Below, one piece after another: positions 13,274-26,800 of a stretch of DNA of 64,000 nt (position 1 is the stretch's first letter; each line of letters opens with the position of its first letter). Made by a program: the position numbers and the translations under genes. The notes under the pieces were generated by a model. It saw nothing but the letters and a program-made list of their open reading frames with translations. It did no database searches and had not been told where the DNA came from. The DNA is from Balanoglossus misakiensis (lineage: Eukaryota; Hemichordata): NCBI GenBank assembly GCA_040954595.2, contig CM082589.2, positions 5,952,001 to 6,016,000 on the forward strand. The letters are read 5' to 3'.

Positions 13274-15063
13274 ATGTAGCAGTGAGAAGAGTAGACTGGA
13301 TCGGTTTAAACGTCACTTTGTCGCGGTCATATTTCAGCAGAAATGAACAACACTCGCAGAAGCCTTACCGCCACGCTGAGTGTCTCGTGTGACGTCATCA
13401 GGACACACTGCGCAGGGATTTCCCCAAGCCCTCAGCGGCGTAATTTGGAAATGTATTATTTTTGGAGGAGGGGGTCCGTCTTCCGAACTTTGAAATGGGA
13501 GGGATTTAATTTTAATAGCATGAGGGATTGCCAGTGACCAAAATTACCTTTACTATCAACTGGCCTGTCAAAGTGGATTGGCAGATTTCGCAATAAAACT
13601 ACATGCATCTTGTTGTTAAGGGGTGAACCTTATGATAGTGAGTGGGAGGGGGTTGATGGAGGAAATTGGTGAATGGGATAAACACACACATACACACTAT
13701 TTTTTTCTTCATCATCACATTTCATCTTTATTACTGTTTTGAACAATCTTTAAAAACAAAATCTCTTTTCATTGAAACATAATTACAAATAGGGTTCAAA
13801 ATCATCTGTTCCAAAGGTTGAAATTAAATGTACACTGTACACTAAGTACTTTTAAATAAATCATTCATTTAAGAAGTTAACAAATAATAGTGTAAAGTTA
13901 CAAGTTTAAACTTGAAAATCAGTAAGTTAAATATCAATGATATTCTGTAGGAAGCCCTGAGCTAATGTTGTATTTACAAGGAAGTGTTCTCTATTTACAT
14001 AGATTACTGTATTATTAGCTAACTCCCATACTGATCATAACCAAATATCTAATGTTTGATGTAACCTTTTCCAGTTTTCCATCTATGGTTCCAGGTCAAA
14101 CCAGAATGGACATTTTTTTAATCAGAAACAAATTAGGGTCAAATTCTTTTGATATGAAGTTATTACAATTTCCCTTTGAATCCAGCTTGAAAGCAGACTT
14201 CTAAATGACATCATAGGTCACCAGAGATCAGGGTGCAAAGGTTAAAAGAATAGTTCCATTTCCCAAATTAAAGTAAAATAATAATGTTAGCAGGCTTTTA
14301 AGTACACATACACAAATATACAATGTAATAAATACTACTAGTACATAAATTCTATCACAAATTTTATCAAAATTACATTGAATTTCTTTCCTTTATACAC
14401 CAGAAAATACTAAAATGTACAAGTTCTATTGCTGAATACAACGAATGAAACCCGAAACATCTGAATCTGGCGGCAAGCTGACTGGAAACAATACTTATGA
14501 TAAAATCTGATAACTTACTCATCATTTCAAATACAAAGAAAAATCACTGATTTAATACAGGGAAAATTTATGTTAAATTTGACTACTCTTGAAAAGAAAT
14601 AAGATTTGAATAATGCATACAAACAGAATATGACTTGGTAATATATCAGATGCACTTGAAATTGTTAGAGATTATCAACATTGGATGGAATGTTCTCCAG
14701 ATGGTCTCAGGATTGAAATTACGTAAGGCACTTTATTATCACCCTGCTTGGAATGCAAAAATAAACTCAAACAGTTTTTGTTTGACAATCATTATTTACA
14801 ATTCATATCTCAAAAATAGATTTTGCTCTTGAGTTTTACCAAGAATATTTGGAATGCTTGTTGCTCCAATGATTTCGAAGTTTATAAGACAGAGTTTTGG
14901 CTGGAGCAATATTTTCTACTAAGTTAGCCAGCTACCTGCAGTTGACAGTCAGTCATTGGTCTGTTTTTGTTAAATAACAAAGCACCCTTAGTATTATGAC
15001 GAAAAGTAATACGGCTGCATTAACTGTGTGTGGGCTCACTACTAACACTTCAGCTGTCCCCTT
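13274..15063. other. Intergenic stretch between CC2D2A 3' end and the NUDT3-like gene
   Basis: AT-rich, no open frame with recognisable homology. The part near 13300-13450 is GC-richer and probably the NUDT3-like promoter. A run of plus-strand T-rich sequence from 13700 to 14600 could hold a longer alternative 3' UTR of CC2D2A (for example a minus-strand AATAAA near 13730), but this is not demonstrable here. Confidence 0.4.
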
Positions 15064-15069
15064 TTTATT
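15064..15069 (-). other. Candidate poly(A) signal of CC2D2A
   Basis: AATAAA on the minus strand, about 88 bases beyond the CC2D2A stop codon. Position and sequence fit a cleavage signal. RNA 3' ends would be needed to confirm use. Confidence 0.5.
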
Positions 15070-15156
15070 CACGCAAACTTAGGTGTTTCCTACCACTGAT
15101 AAGTTACCATGGTAGCATGTATTTTGGTTAAAACGTACAAAACTTGCTCTTTCGGT

Positions 15157-17808
15157 TTATCGTTTTCGGCTGACTGCTGCAATGTACACCCACACTGAGA
15201 GAATATTGTTGGGGTACGGGTGGATGTGCACGGCCAAGGCAAACTCGACATCGGTGGACTCATTGATGTGGACACCAGTGCTGTGCACAGCCTCTATGAT
15301 GGGCTCCATCTCAGTGTAGGTCAAGTTCAAGGGGAAACCGCTCATCTGAAATAGTCAGCAAAACAAAAAAAGATCAAGTCAACCCGTGCAGTTTTGTTAC
15401 CATGGAAAGTGATGATCTAGCAAATCAAAATTGTTTGGCATGCATAAAATTGCACTACCACATGGTCACTAGACGACTTACACACACCCTATATCGGCAG
15501 GTGTATAAAATTAGATGTAGATTGTATTTGAGAAAAAAAAATGAAATTTATTAGTTTTCTAAGCACAAGATAATGACCAATTGAGGGCTAAATTATGTAA
15601 AAAAAAATCCCGATGATCAACATTTTATGACAACACAGGTAGCTAAATAAAATTTCCAGAACTTTCCAGATTTTCCAGGATCATACAAAACACTCTCTGC
15701 TGATTTGCATTTTCTTCTCTTTCGCATTGCAAGCTTTTGCTATCCTCAGCTTTTGAGAGATAGAAACTACAGGGAAATTCTAGACGACTACTTACAGAGT
15801 ACGACCCCATGACTTGATCCAACTCGGCCTTGTGGTCTTGTATCGCAGCGCTTCCTCTGTTCTCTTCCAACTTCCTGAGGAGATTACGGAACACCTGGGT
15901 GCAGTATCTGTTGAATCTGGTGATGTGGCGAGGTCGCCAGTCCATCAGTTTTTGTCTCAGTTTCTTCTCAATCCTGAACAGGAAGAAAGAATAAAGCGTC
16001 AAATTTGAACCTCCCTGCAAAATTGCTGGCTTCATTTTCTGTTCAGCTGAACCTCAGTGCATCGTTTGGAACGCAAGACTTTGAAATTTTGTACCGTACG
16101 ACAACAGGCACAAACCAGTCTAGTAAAGTTGTCTCTGATTGGTCAATGTGATGCAAAGATGATTGTGATTGGTCAATAGCTTGTAGACCTGTTTCAAACA
16201 GGTCAAACTTACTTGTCTGTAAGATCAGCCACATATCCCTTGTCTGTCTTGTAATACCGCAGCTCATCAACCTGGTGAGAGAGAAAAAACAGTGTTGTTA
16301 CAGACTGCATTGACCGATTATTAACAAGCCTACTCTATTAATATTAGGCCATTCACTCTAATGAAATCCATGCCAACTAGAAGCCTATTTCTTCATCTTC
16401 TTTTAAACCCTTTGCAATCTGACCAGGAAGTTTTCTTCTGAGCAGAGTTGAAAGAATTCCCAACACTTTTACACAATGAACATTTATTTCTGGCTGAATT
16501 ATATGGTCTTAACGGTTATCCAAACATCACATAATTCCCAGATATTGCCCCGTGGTAAACTGCACTTACCTGTACACTTGTCAGATTCGGATTGGAGTAA
16601 CTCTTAGTGAACAGCGGTCTCCACATATTATTCTTTGTCACATCAAAATCGACCCTAAATGGCTCCTCATTCAGTTGAATATTCCCCCAGATCTGTCAGA
16701 ACATACAAGACGGCTTTTACAGTAAATTTGAAGGAGTAAACAGTGAGAAACAAATTTTGAGTGAGAGAGAAAAATTGGCCTCAATCTGAAAATCAAAATG
16801 GCTGACAATCTCTGTTTAACTCCATCGAGAAAAAAGCAGTGATTTTCATGAAAGCAAGATTTTGAACACCATGTTTTCTTCCTTGATTTCAAAGAGACTG
16901 CTCACACATTATAGTATAGCAAAGAATTGAAAGATTTGGAGGACTATATTTTTTTTTTTACTTAAATCTGTCCTGGGGCACTGACTATCTTGAGTCAAAT
17001 TTTTTTTAATTCGGGAATACACCACTTACATTCTCTTGATTGATCAGACAGCCAACACTCTTTAGCGGGCAGAAGTTGTCGTACTGCGGATAATGTTCTC
17101 CGGTGCTGGGGTTCCAAATCAGGAAGTTATTGTCAGCCTCCCTCGTCAACACGTAAGTTGTCGATCCCTCCGGAATCGCCCGGCCGACGAGCACCCACGC
17201 CTTCTTGCCCATGTGGAGGAAGTAGTTGCATAGCAACACGGCATGCTCTTCTTCATCACCTTGCAACATCTGCAGAAATTGCTGTGAGAGGAAAAAAAAA
17301 CATATTGGGCTTTCACTCACATCTGCGATTTTCCTGTACATGTACAAAAACACTTTGACGGTTAACAGAGCAGCAAATACTTACATCACATGAACTCCAT
17401 ATATCACACATTCCGGGAAATTCAACACTGTCCGACACAAACGGAATCAGCGATACAAACCGGGAAATCAACTCCTGCAATATACATAAAAGAAAACGAC
17501 ATATTACAAAAAGTCTTCTTTCTGCCAGGACTCGAAATCACTCGCATGAAATTACGCACATAAGACGATCGTCGGCTTTTAAAACACCACTAAGATATGA
17601 CACTTACAGCCTGCTTCAGTGGATTGGATTCTGCGTTGAGTAAATCGGGCGGTGGCTTCAGGGCCTTGAAGTACCTGGTCACAAACACGGATTTGCCGTT
17701 GATATCCATGACGGTGGTCAGCATCTCCCGTTTGGGATGCTTCTTCTCGAACTGCATCTGGTAGTTCTCCGCGAAGCTGAGAAGTTTCTCGTCTTCCGTG
17801 GTGTCGAA
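15157..17808 (-). other. CC2D2A: CC2D2A exons 31-37: transglutaminase-like C-terminal domain (residues 1374-1737)
   Basis: Exons: 17608-17808, 17385-17474, 17030-17281, 16570-16692, 16213-16271, 15796-15973, 15157-15345. Exon 32 has [20 protein letters not shown], exon 33 the signature [40 protein letters not shown] and [15 protein letters not shown], exon 36 [19 protein letters not shown], exon 37 [20 protein letters not shown] followed by RKR and the stop. This is the inactive transglutaminase-like domain shared with CEP76 and a few other centriole and cilium proteins. Confidence 0.95.
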
Positions 17809-20800
17809 CTGGGTGATGGAGAAATAGAAAAGAATTTATTTGAAAATCGTTGAGAAATGTGTGCATTGTCATGAATCATGCAAAATTCTGAAAAAAATGG
17901 GATCAGTTTATGATGCTCTGTTTATTAAATATTGACCTTGACAGCAAATAAATGGATTTACAAATGTCTATGTTACCGACGTGAAGGGATTGTATGTGTT
18001 ATCTAGTATTTCAATTGGGTTCATTTTTCTGAATAAATTGCAAGCATGATACAGTGATTACTACCTTTTCTTTGACAGGTTCTGGAACGGACAGAGCTGG
18101 CTCGATGGTGATGAAGAGTTGGAGGTAGGTGTTATCAGTATCGCGTTTACCCTGGCCGTACTGCGTAGTAGTGGCCTCCATAGGTCCGGCTCGCTGGTAG
18201 CCTAGCAACACACGCGGGGCTTGTAGTCGGAAGTTGCCCTCGATCTGTGGAGGAATGACACTGCTGATCAAATTGGGAGCTGAGAAAGGAGGCATTATCA
18301 CAGACAATCAGAATATATCCTCCCCTTATTTTTGATATAAATGCTGTATTTCTCTATCAAAATTTTTTTTAACTTCGACCATTGTGACTGTTGTTATCTT
18401 TGAAAACTGCAACCTTACATTCTACACAGGAATTGTTATTTTTCGATGAAACTTTCGTTACCTGTCCCTGGAAGTAGATTGTAGAGAATGGAATCTTCAG
18501 TGAGCCCAGCCACTTCCTCTCCAACCTCTGGTGAATGTTGGTGGACCTCGCTCTGTCGTCCTCCAGCATGTCTACGACGACTTCGTCGAATAAATTCAGA
18601 TACAGAAGGTCTTTGCAGGTTTGTAGTGAGTTGGACGAGAAGTCGTTGTTCGGTGGTCTGTGGGGAAAGGAACAAACTCAGTGAAAAAAATACCGGTGCT
18701 GTTGTCAAAAATACTACAGATTTCGATTGAGTGACACAATACAGGGAAATAGGAACTTTTCCTGTCAAATGTAACATTAGAATATTGCACCAAAAGACAG
18801 CAATAAAGCAGTTAACATGTGTATATACTGACTTGAACGCCAATGAGAGTTCTTCGCTCCAATTAGGGTTAGGGCCTTCGGCGACACTGGTCTGTTTATT
18901 GTTGCGCTGAAACACACACTCCACAAATGGCCTCACAGTAACCTTCAAAAACCAAAGATTATTCGTCAGTATACAAGTGTATACAAAGTGTACACTTATT
19001 CTAAAATAGAGGACAGGGATTTGACAGCAAAATAATGACTGAGTTGCTGTGATGAGAATGTTTTGAGAATAAAAATAGCCATTTAAGCAAAATAACAATA
19101 CAAAGAACATTTTAATATGACCACATGCAAAATGAACACAAGTACTCATTTAACTATCAATGGCTTGCAACATAATTAAGCATGCCATGCATTTTTAAAT
19201 CGCAATTACCAAATAAAAATACCAACACCATACAATAAATTCATGCTTTAAGAGTTGAGTTGTTACAGGTGGTTTCATAATAAAAATCACTGTAACTATG
19301 GTGAAAATAGTATCTTGGCCATTTAAACACTACTAACAGCAAACAGTATCTTGGCAATATACATGTAAAAAGACATGCCAGCTTCTATAAACATGCATGA
19401 CACTTTTCTACAGCGAATGATTGGAAGCAAAGAAAATCTAGCCTCCAAAGTTATGCCAGAGAGTTCTGATGTTGGGTCTCTCTCATTTATGTCTCGCTGC
19501 TGGGGAGGGGAGCATTGTCAGGTCTTGTATCTGTCTGTATGTTTATATGTGTCTGAATGTATTTGTGTGCACAGCACTGATGATTAAAGGATCATTAAAA
19601 TGTTAGTACACAAGAGACACTGCCCATTTTTACCTTTCCTGGTGTGATCAACTGCACGCATGCATTAGCGGAGAAAGAGAAAAGAAAGAAGTCTTGCAGT
19701 TAACTCAGAGTTATGTCCAAAGCACACAGAAGGAGGTCAATTGCACATCCTTGAGACGACAAGTTAAAGAAGTTATTGAAGTTTCTGGCAATGTTCAATG
19801 TACAAAAAATATCCTGACATGATTGCACATGACTTTGCCTTTCATCACACATTTTTTTGTATTAAATTTTTCATCAGGACAAACTGTAAAACGGGAAATA
19901 TTCACGAACAAGAAATTCTCGCAAACTTCGCGAGAGCAAAAAAAAAACTTGAAAATAAATAGTCACGAAAGAACAATGTGTACAATAGAATGTTTTTCAA
20001 GATAAGAGAACGTGAAAATTAATCGTTGTGAAATAGTCGCCTTTGTTGATATAGCGAACATTCACTATCACGAAAATTTCCTGTTTTACAGTATGGATTA
20101 ATGGTACTGGCTGTCTGTACTTGTCCAACAAATGAAGCCCATATCTCCTTACCCATCCTTACCCATCATGCCCCGGTGTGGTCAGCAAAGATAATTTTGT
20201 TGTTAATAAACAGTGAAGATGTTAGTCTCCAGTGAGTTGAGCTTTGTTTTTCACACACATATAAAAGCCAAGTTGCAGAATTTTCTGAACAAGAAAAGTC
20301 TTCAAAAAACTTCCAATTCTATGCAGTTCGTAATCAAAATTACCCATTTCTTAATTTTTCAAGTTTTCATTCTATTTTTAAACAGACCAGTCTAAATTTT
20401 CCATTTGCAAAGAATAAGCCCAGTTTTTGAAGACTTTTCTCTTTTCAGCTTCACACCCATGTTATATCACTACAACAGGCTGATTAGTTTTAATAGTTAT
20501 GGCAAGGTTCCTGCAACAGACAGATTGCGATGACATCATGGACATAAAAGACTTACTGTTTCCATGTCTACCCTTGCCTGTAAATTGAGATACAATGTCA
20601 TCTATCATAATCATGCATTTTATATCAAAACAGAAATGAAATCTGTTTTGTTAGCAAAATTCCCTTATATTTGAAAACTGCAAAATTTTTGAAAAAACAG
20701 TCGCTATAAATTTACATATCTTACAAATGTATTTCCCCACCCTCTTTTGTGAACCTGTACACCCCTACTTTCACACCCACTGTTAACTTGCCCATATAGC

Positions 20801-23800
20801 ATGAGGACTACAAGGGCTGTTCCAAGTGTAATGATATTAAATCGTAGGTAGGTCAGAGTGTACAAGAGGGTGTTACTTACTGCAGCCGTGAGATCTGTCA
20901 TGGTCAGTGCCTCCTTCCTGACTGGGACGTCGAACGCTCTCTCGATGTTCACCAGAACTTTGACTTCAGTGTGTCCCAGACTCTGCGCTGTCACCACTTT
21001 CCTTTCCTTCCTGACTGGTTTCAGGGGACGCTTCGGCTCGGCCAGTTTCAACAGATTTGCCGACAACAAGCTGTGTTGATTTGGAGTAAACAACAACAAA
21101 ACGGTAAGCGTTTACACAATTGATAAATAAGCACACAGAAAAAAAAACATTTCCCTTCATCTAACATGTACATTGTTTTTACGCAAAATATAAATAAAAT
21201 AATTTAAAAAATAAATAAAATAATTTACTCACGTGATGTTTGGTACGGGCTCCTCTGCTATCACGTCTTGCAATGTATACTGATGCTGAGCTGCTCGGAA
21301 CCGAGTCATAACTTGTTCTCGCACCTGCATGTCCAGAAAATGTGGGGAAAAATGTTGAGATGTACACTACTAACATTCGCTACAAAAATGACATAATTTC
21401 AACATATCATCAGTGTCTAAAAAGTACAGTGTTTCCCCTATAGAGTAGTGGCTTCCATTTTTTAATTTTTGGCAAACGATAAAAATTCATAACCATAACA
21501 ATTACATTTATTGTTATGCAAATTTGTCGCTACATAATGGGATATGTGTGTTTCATACAGGGATCACAAACGTCTGGTTTGATCGCTATCTCTTAATCTG
21601 CTACAATTTCTGTGTGGTACTGACGTTACAAAATGTGACAAATGCGGAAAATCTTAAATTAAACAGAAAAAATACACACCTTGTTGAGGAATCTTGCAAC
21701 TGCAGCTCTGTGTGGGTCCTTGTCATCTCCAAGTTGTAAATCTCTCTCAGCTTTCTTCTTTTTCTCATAATCCTAGACAAGAAGCAATGATGAGAAATTC
21801 ACAATGTGTAAACACAAACTGATGATGTTTTTACCAGGGGGTTGTAAGAAATTTGAGAAAAAGATAAGGCAGCGACAAGAAATAATTTTAATGGAATCTC
21901 ACTGTGAAAATTTCATCCGGGATCTCCTTCTCCTTGATGGGAATCAGAGTGTAATTCCGGAATTCAGGGATTTCTTTCTCTCGCAACTCTATCAGTCGGA
22001 ACCGCTTGAGTTTTTCCAGTTCTTCATCCGTGGTGAAGTTGAATTCCTGCTGCAGCTGCTCCAGTCGGAAGTATTCCGGCATCTTCTTATCCAAACCGCT
22101 GGCATGCTGATGGGAATGATACAGGACGGGAATATCAAAGTAAGTCTCTGGTAATCACAGACGTTTAACCCTTTCACCCCCAGTACCCTCTTTAGAGGTT
22201 CAACCTTACCATAGAAAACAATGGGTTTGGACTGGACCATGGTGTTTCAAGGGTTAATGCAAAATGAACACATTCAAATAGTGAACAGCCTTCGCTTCCT
22301 TCCATATTTCATGCACACCGTATAAGTAGACTTCAGTTTTTTCCCTTCTTTTCACCCAATTTGCTGTCTTTTCCCAATCTCCCACACAGACTATGGTCGC
22401 CGCCATCTTGCCTGTAGTTAGGACAGCACACTGCCTTATGGTATTGAATGTATACTTTCTGTAACCAGAGTCTCTGGTTTGGCACATGCGCTACTCACGT
22501 GGATCATATGGAGTAGAGCCGCATTGGCCGGATCGTTGGGATCAAGCCTGGATTCCGTCACCCACTTGACCAACTTATCCGGGTCGATCATTCCGGTAGC
22601 TCCGATGGCCGACAGTGCGTCAAACTGTTTGGCAGAACTGCACAGGAAAAGGTGGAGGAAAATATACAATGAGGATTATCTATATAAAGCTCATCATAAA
22701 ATCTCTTTATCACACTCTGATGCAGTATGTATTATGATAATCTCAACTTTGCCAACTCATTCAAAATTCTGAGTAAACTGCATTGTGGGGTTATTCACAA
22801 GTGTGTCGGCCATATTTGGACTCAATATGAAATACTATACATGTAAGTACATGTACAAGAATGTAATATTTTATGTTACAACTCTAGTTTATGGCCACAT
22901 ATGTATAAAGTTTTCGAATAAGTCATTGATTACATGTGAACAGAATAAGTCAAATGGACACTTTAACAATGTGTATTTCTTGTGTATGAGCTGTATGTAT
23001 ATCCTGGCACACCGACAATGACACTGACAAACACAGAGACATACCGCTTAGTTGTTACTGTGCTCTGCGAGATTGGTGGCACCAGCGTTGTGCCATCATC
23101 ACCCACGCCCCACGCCACGCTGGCCATCAATGTTCCGGACGTCAGCAGAGTGTACTCTTCCGCGAGGTTCTCGTCTCCGATCTTGAACGTGAAGCCTGCA
23201 AGTAATTGCGAACAAGTATTTGGGACGTAAATTCGTTAGGAAAGTGTGATGGTGTGGATACGCCTTTTTCATAAAGAGGGTGCCTTTCCAAGACGATGCA
23301 AAAACAAGGCCAGTAGATCTTCTTGTGTATTGTGGCTGTACATGTAGTTGGGACTGATGTTCGACAGCCACATTTTATTGAAGGATAAGTTTTACACACA
23401 AATTGTATCATATATACAACAAACCAGAATAGCTCGAGCAGTACTCTGTGACCTACTGCAATTTTGTGACTCAGAAGTCGACCTAGCAATATTTCAGGAG
23501 ACAAGAGATCACGTTATACCAGAAGAGGTATGCACTTACCACTTCCAACGCCTTCGTGTCCGTAAGAGACTTTCTGATCACTACTGAAGTCGATTTCTTC
23601 TAGTTCTACGTTATTTGATGTCACCTGTGGCTCTGGTATTGCTGCATAGACTTCCGCCAGTACGGTGTCCGAAAAACTGCCATTCTCAAAGACCTACATC
23701 AATAAAAGATGGTTGTTAAAATGCTATATATCCCTTGCTTTTGCTAGTATTCGCTTGAAAATATGTAGATGTAAATGTAAGCTTAATGTAAGTCTGTAAG

Positions 23801-26800
23801 CATATACATACAGGTACATATGTATGTATATTCTACATACATACCAACATACATATCTACATAAATGGAAAAAAGTGGTACGTACTTCCAGTTGTATACT
23901 CTCTGGCCACTGGACGATCTGTATATTGAATATATCACCAAAGTGGACAGTGAAATCTGACGTCAATGTTCTAGAAGAGAGAATAAACAAAACAAAGGTG
24001 AAGACTTCAGTAACAGGAACACCATTACTGAGGAAGAGAATGCTTGTTATCCACTTAAATCAACATCCATTCGTGCCATGACCCCAATCGTGACCTTTGA
24101 CATCATTCATAAGTTTTCTTCTGAGGTGGTTCCAAAAGATTAAATTAAATGAGACTCTGGTTTGGAACATGCACATAAGATGATCGTCGCCCTTTAAATG
24201 AGAAATAAAGGGGGTTACGGTGACAAGATTTTCACTCACTTGATAGCTGTCCTTGACACTTCTTTATTGTTGAAGAGGACTCGTACATAACACTGACATT
24301 TCTGCTGGTCTCGTCGTCTGGACTGTTCTGTTTTGGGACAATTGTGCGTCGGGGTGATCACGGCAGAGTTGGTTAGCTCAGGATAGAGCTTAGGCTCACC
24401 TATGGCAAGAGAAAATGTACATGATAACATGCACTATCTGCTGTAAATGAACCTTTGCAGACTATAAAATTCATGTACATCAATATTCATACTCATCAAA
24501 ATTCACATCTCTTGCATATGGCAAGTCGTACATATTTATCATTGTATCAAAATGAGACAAGAGAATGGATTGAGTTCACAATAGTGCCTGCAGGCAGCCT
24601 TTTCTAGCTTTTTATTTGAGGGCTGGTCGGGCCCGGCCAGCATGGAGAGAACCCCGCCATTACATCCCAACACCAAACCCCTGTTCCTCAAACCCCAAAC
24701 CACTTAGCATACCTGGCTTTCTCTTGATCTGTTGCGCTTTGGCTTTGATCTGCTCCCTGACTTCCTGTTCTTTGAATTCGTTCACCGGTTTCGGCGGTTC
24801 CGCGATCGTTTCTCCCTCGTCTTCCGTGTGAGACTCCCCTCCAGTGTCACTCATGCCTTCCGTCAGATTCTCCTTCGATCCCTGTTTCTTCGTCCGCCTC
24901 CTCTTCTTGCGTTTTTTCAGCGCGTCCTGCGAATCGCACAACGGAAATCAAAATTACAGGAAATTTCAGTTCTGCAAATTATATGGAGCATTGCTTGCAA
25001 GCTAAAAACACACACGACAAACATGCAACCTGGACAAGCATGCACGTAACTGTGCTCTGTCATTGCAACATTTACCCACAGAAATGGCAAAACTTTGTAA
25101 CAATATAGCTATGTTTTATGCACAGTAGTTCTTACAGGCTTTTAATTGCCTATGCAATATGCAAAGAAAGTACTGGATATATATTGAAATACGCAAAGGA
25201 AAAAATCTAACGGAACCACCGACCTTAATTTTCTTTTGTCTGTCATATTCATCTTTAGCAAGATTGTAACGAGCCATGTTTTGATTGAAGGTTTCATCGT
25301 ATTCATCTCGACGTTCAGCTACTTCGTCATCGATGTCTTTCTTCCAGGCAGCGATATCTTCATCCTTGTCAGTTTCCTCCCTGATTAGACCAGGAATAAA
25401 ATTTTGTGACTTAGGATTAGAAGTTCTGGCAGTGACAGGGTAGACGGCAAAATAATCACCAGAGTCAGAAACTGTGAAGGACACTTTGCATATCAGCAAT
25501 TTGGGGGAATGTAGCGAATGAGAAAAAAAAAGTCCACTAACTTTCTGACGGTGAGTTTCACAGACGTGTTGGTGCAACCCTGGGATTCTCTCAAGGCTTT
25601 GATTTCTTTCCACGTTCTCAGCATATTCTTCAGAAGTTGTCGATCGTATTGCATCTCAGTGTCACGTAGCCCCCTGGTTTGTCTGCCGAGAAAACAAAGA
25701 GAGAGAGAGAATTGATTACTTGGTTTTTATAACAGAAGAATGACGATGGCATTCCATTTTTTCATGAACAGTAGAAACCAGCAAATGTATCCCAACATCA
25801 AACAATTGGTAGAAATTGAAAAAAAATAACCCTTTCACCACCATGGTTCAGTCCAAACCCATTGTTTCCGATGGTAAGGTTGGACCTCTAAAGAGGGAAC
25901 TGGGGGTGAAAGGGTTAAGTCATGGAATTAATGAATATGGCTAGCAGCATTGCATAGAACATCACTGATGTAGGATTTGACCAGCCCAGAATAATTAGCA
26001 TAGTGCTACCTCAGTGTGATGTGACAGCATGATGCTAGTACCAGGATAGCCCAGTGTTAACACTAGGATAGCTATGGGTCAACAGGATGCCAAGCTGGCT
26101 GAGAGTCAACACTGTGCTAGTGCACTGTGCTATTGGAGTAGGATCATAGCCCCAGCCTAGCCTAGTGTTACCATGTGCTATTAAACCCAAGACAACACAA
26201 TCAGAAAAACTCTTGAGGAAAGTGACAAATATTTCATGGTCTCTGTCTATACCTGATTTCGTATTTGTAGTCTTGTAAGCGAGAAAACTGGTCTTCTGCA
26301 AACGAGGAGTTAGGATCCTTCATCTGGAGATCCATCTGTTTCTTCAAGTGGACCACTGCTTCTTTCAAGGCATGTAACTAACATAAGAAACAAAAGTGAT
26401 GAACGCAAGTTGGAATTTTTTACGACTACCTAAATTTTTTGAATTAGTCTCTCTTTCGTAATACCCACTTTTAATGTTTCTGCTCAGGAAAAATATCAAA
26501 TACATGTAGTAATCTTCTAAAAATGCAATAGCGCTATAATTTATAAAGTTCGAATAATGTGACTCAGCACAAGATTGCTCAAAATGGACAGATCTTGCTA
26601 TACTGCCAACACTATTCAAAATCCAGGCTCAACTAGGCATGATTTGATAGCTGCATGCACACAGGACTACACAAGCAGGGCAGACCTCCCCTTAACGCAA
26701 ATTCCTCTGTATTTCACACATTTCTGACTATAATTTCACAAAGAATACGAGGGATGTGTACACCAGTACACACTGACTTTAGCCACACCACTAGAGATAC

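Noticed and set aside
18436-19149. 237-codon minus-strand open frame
   Set aside because: It runs through CC2D2A exons 28 and 29 and the intron between them in mixed frames. The exons read in the CC2D2A frame explain the conserved parts.
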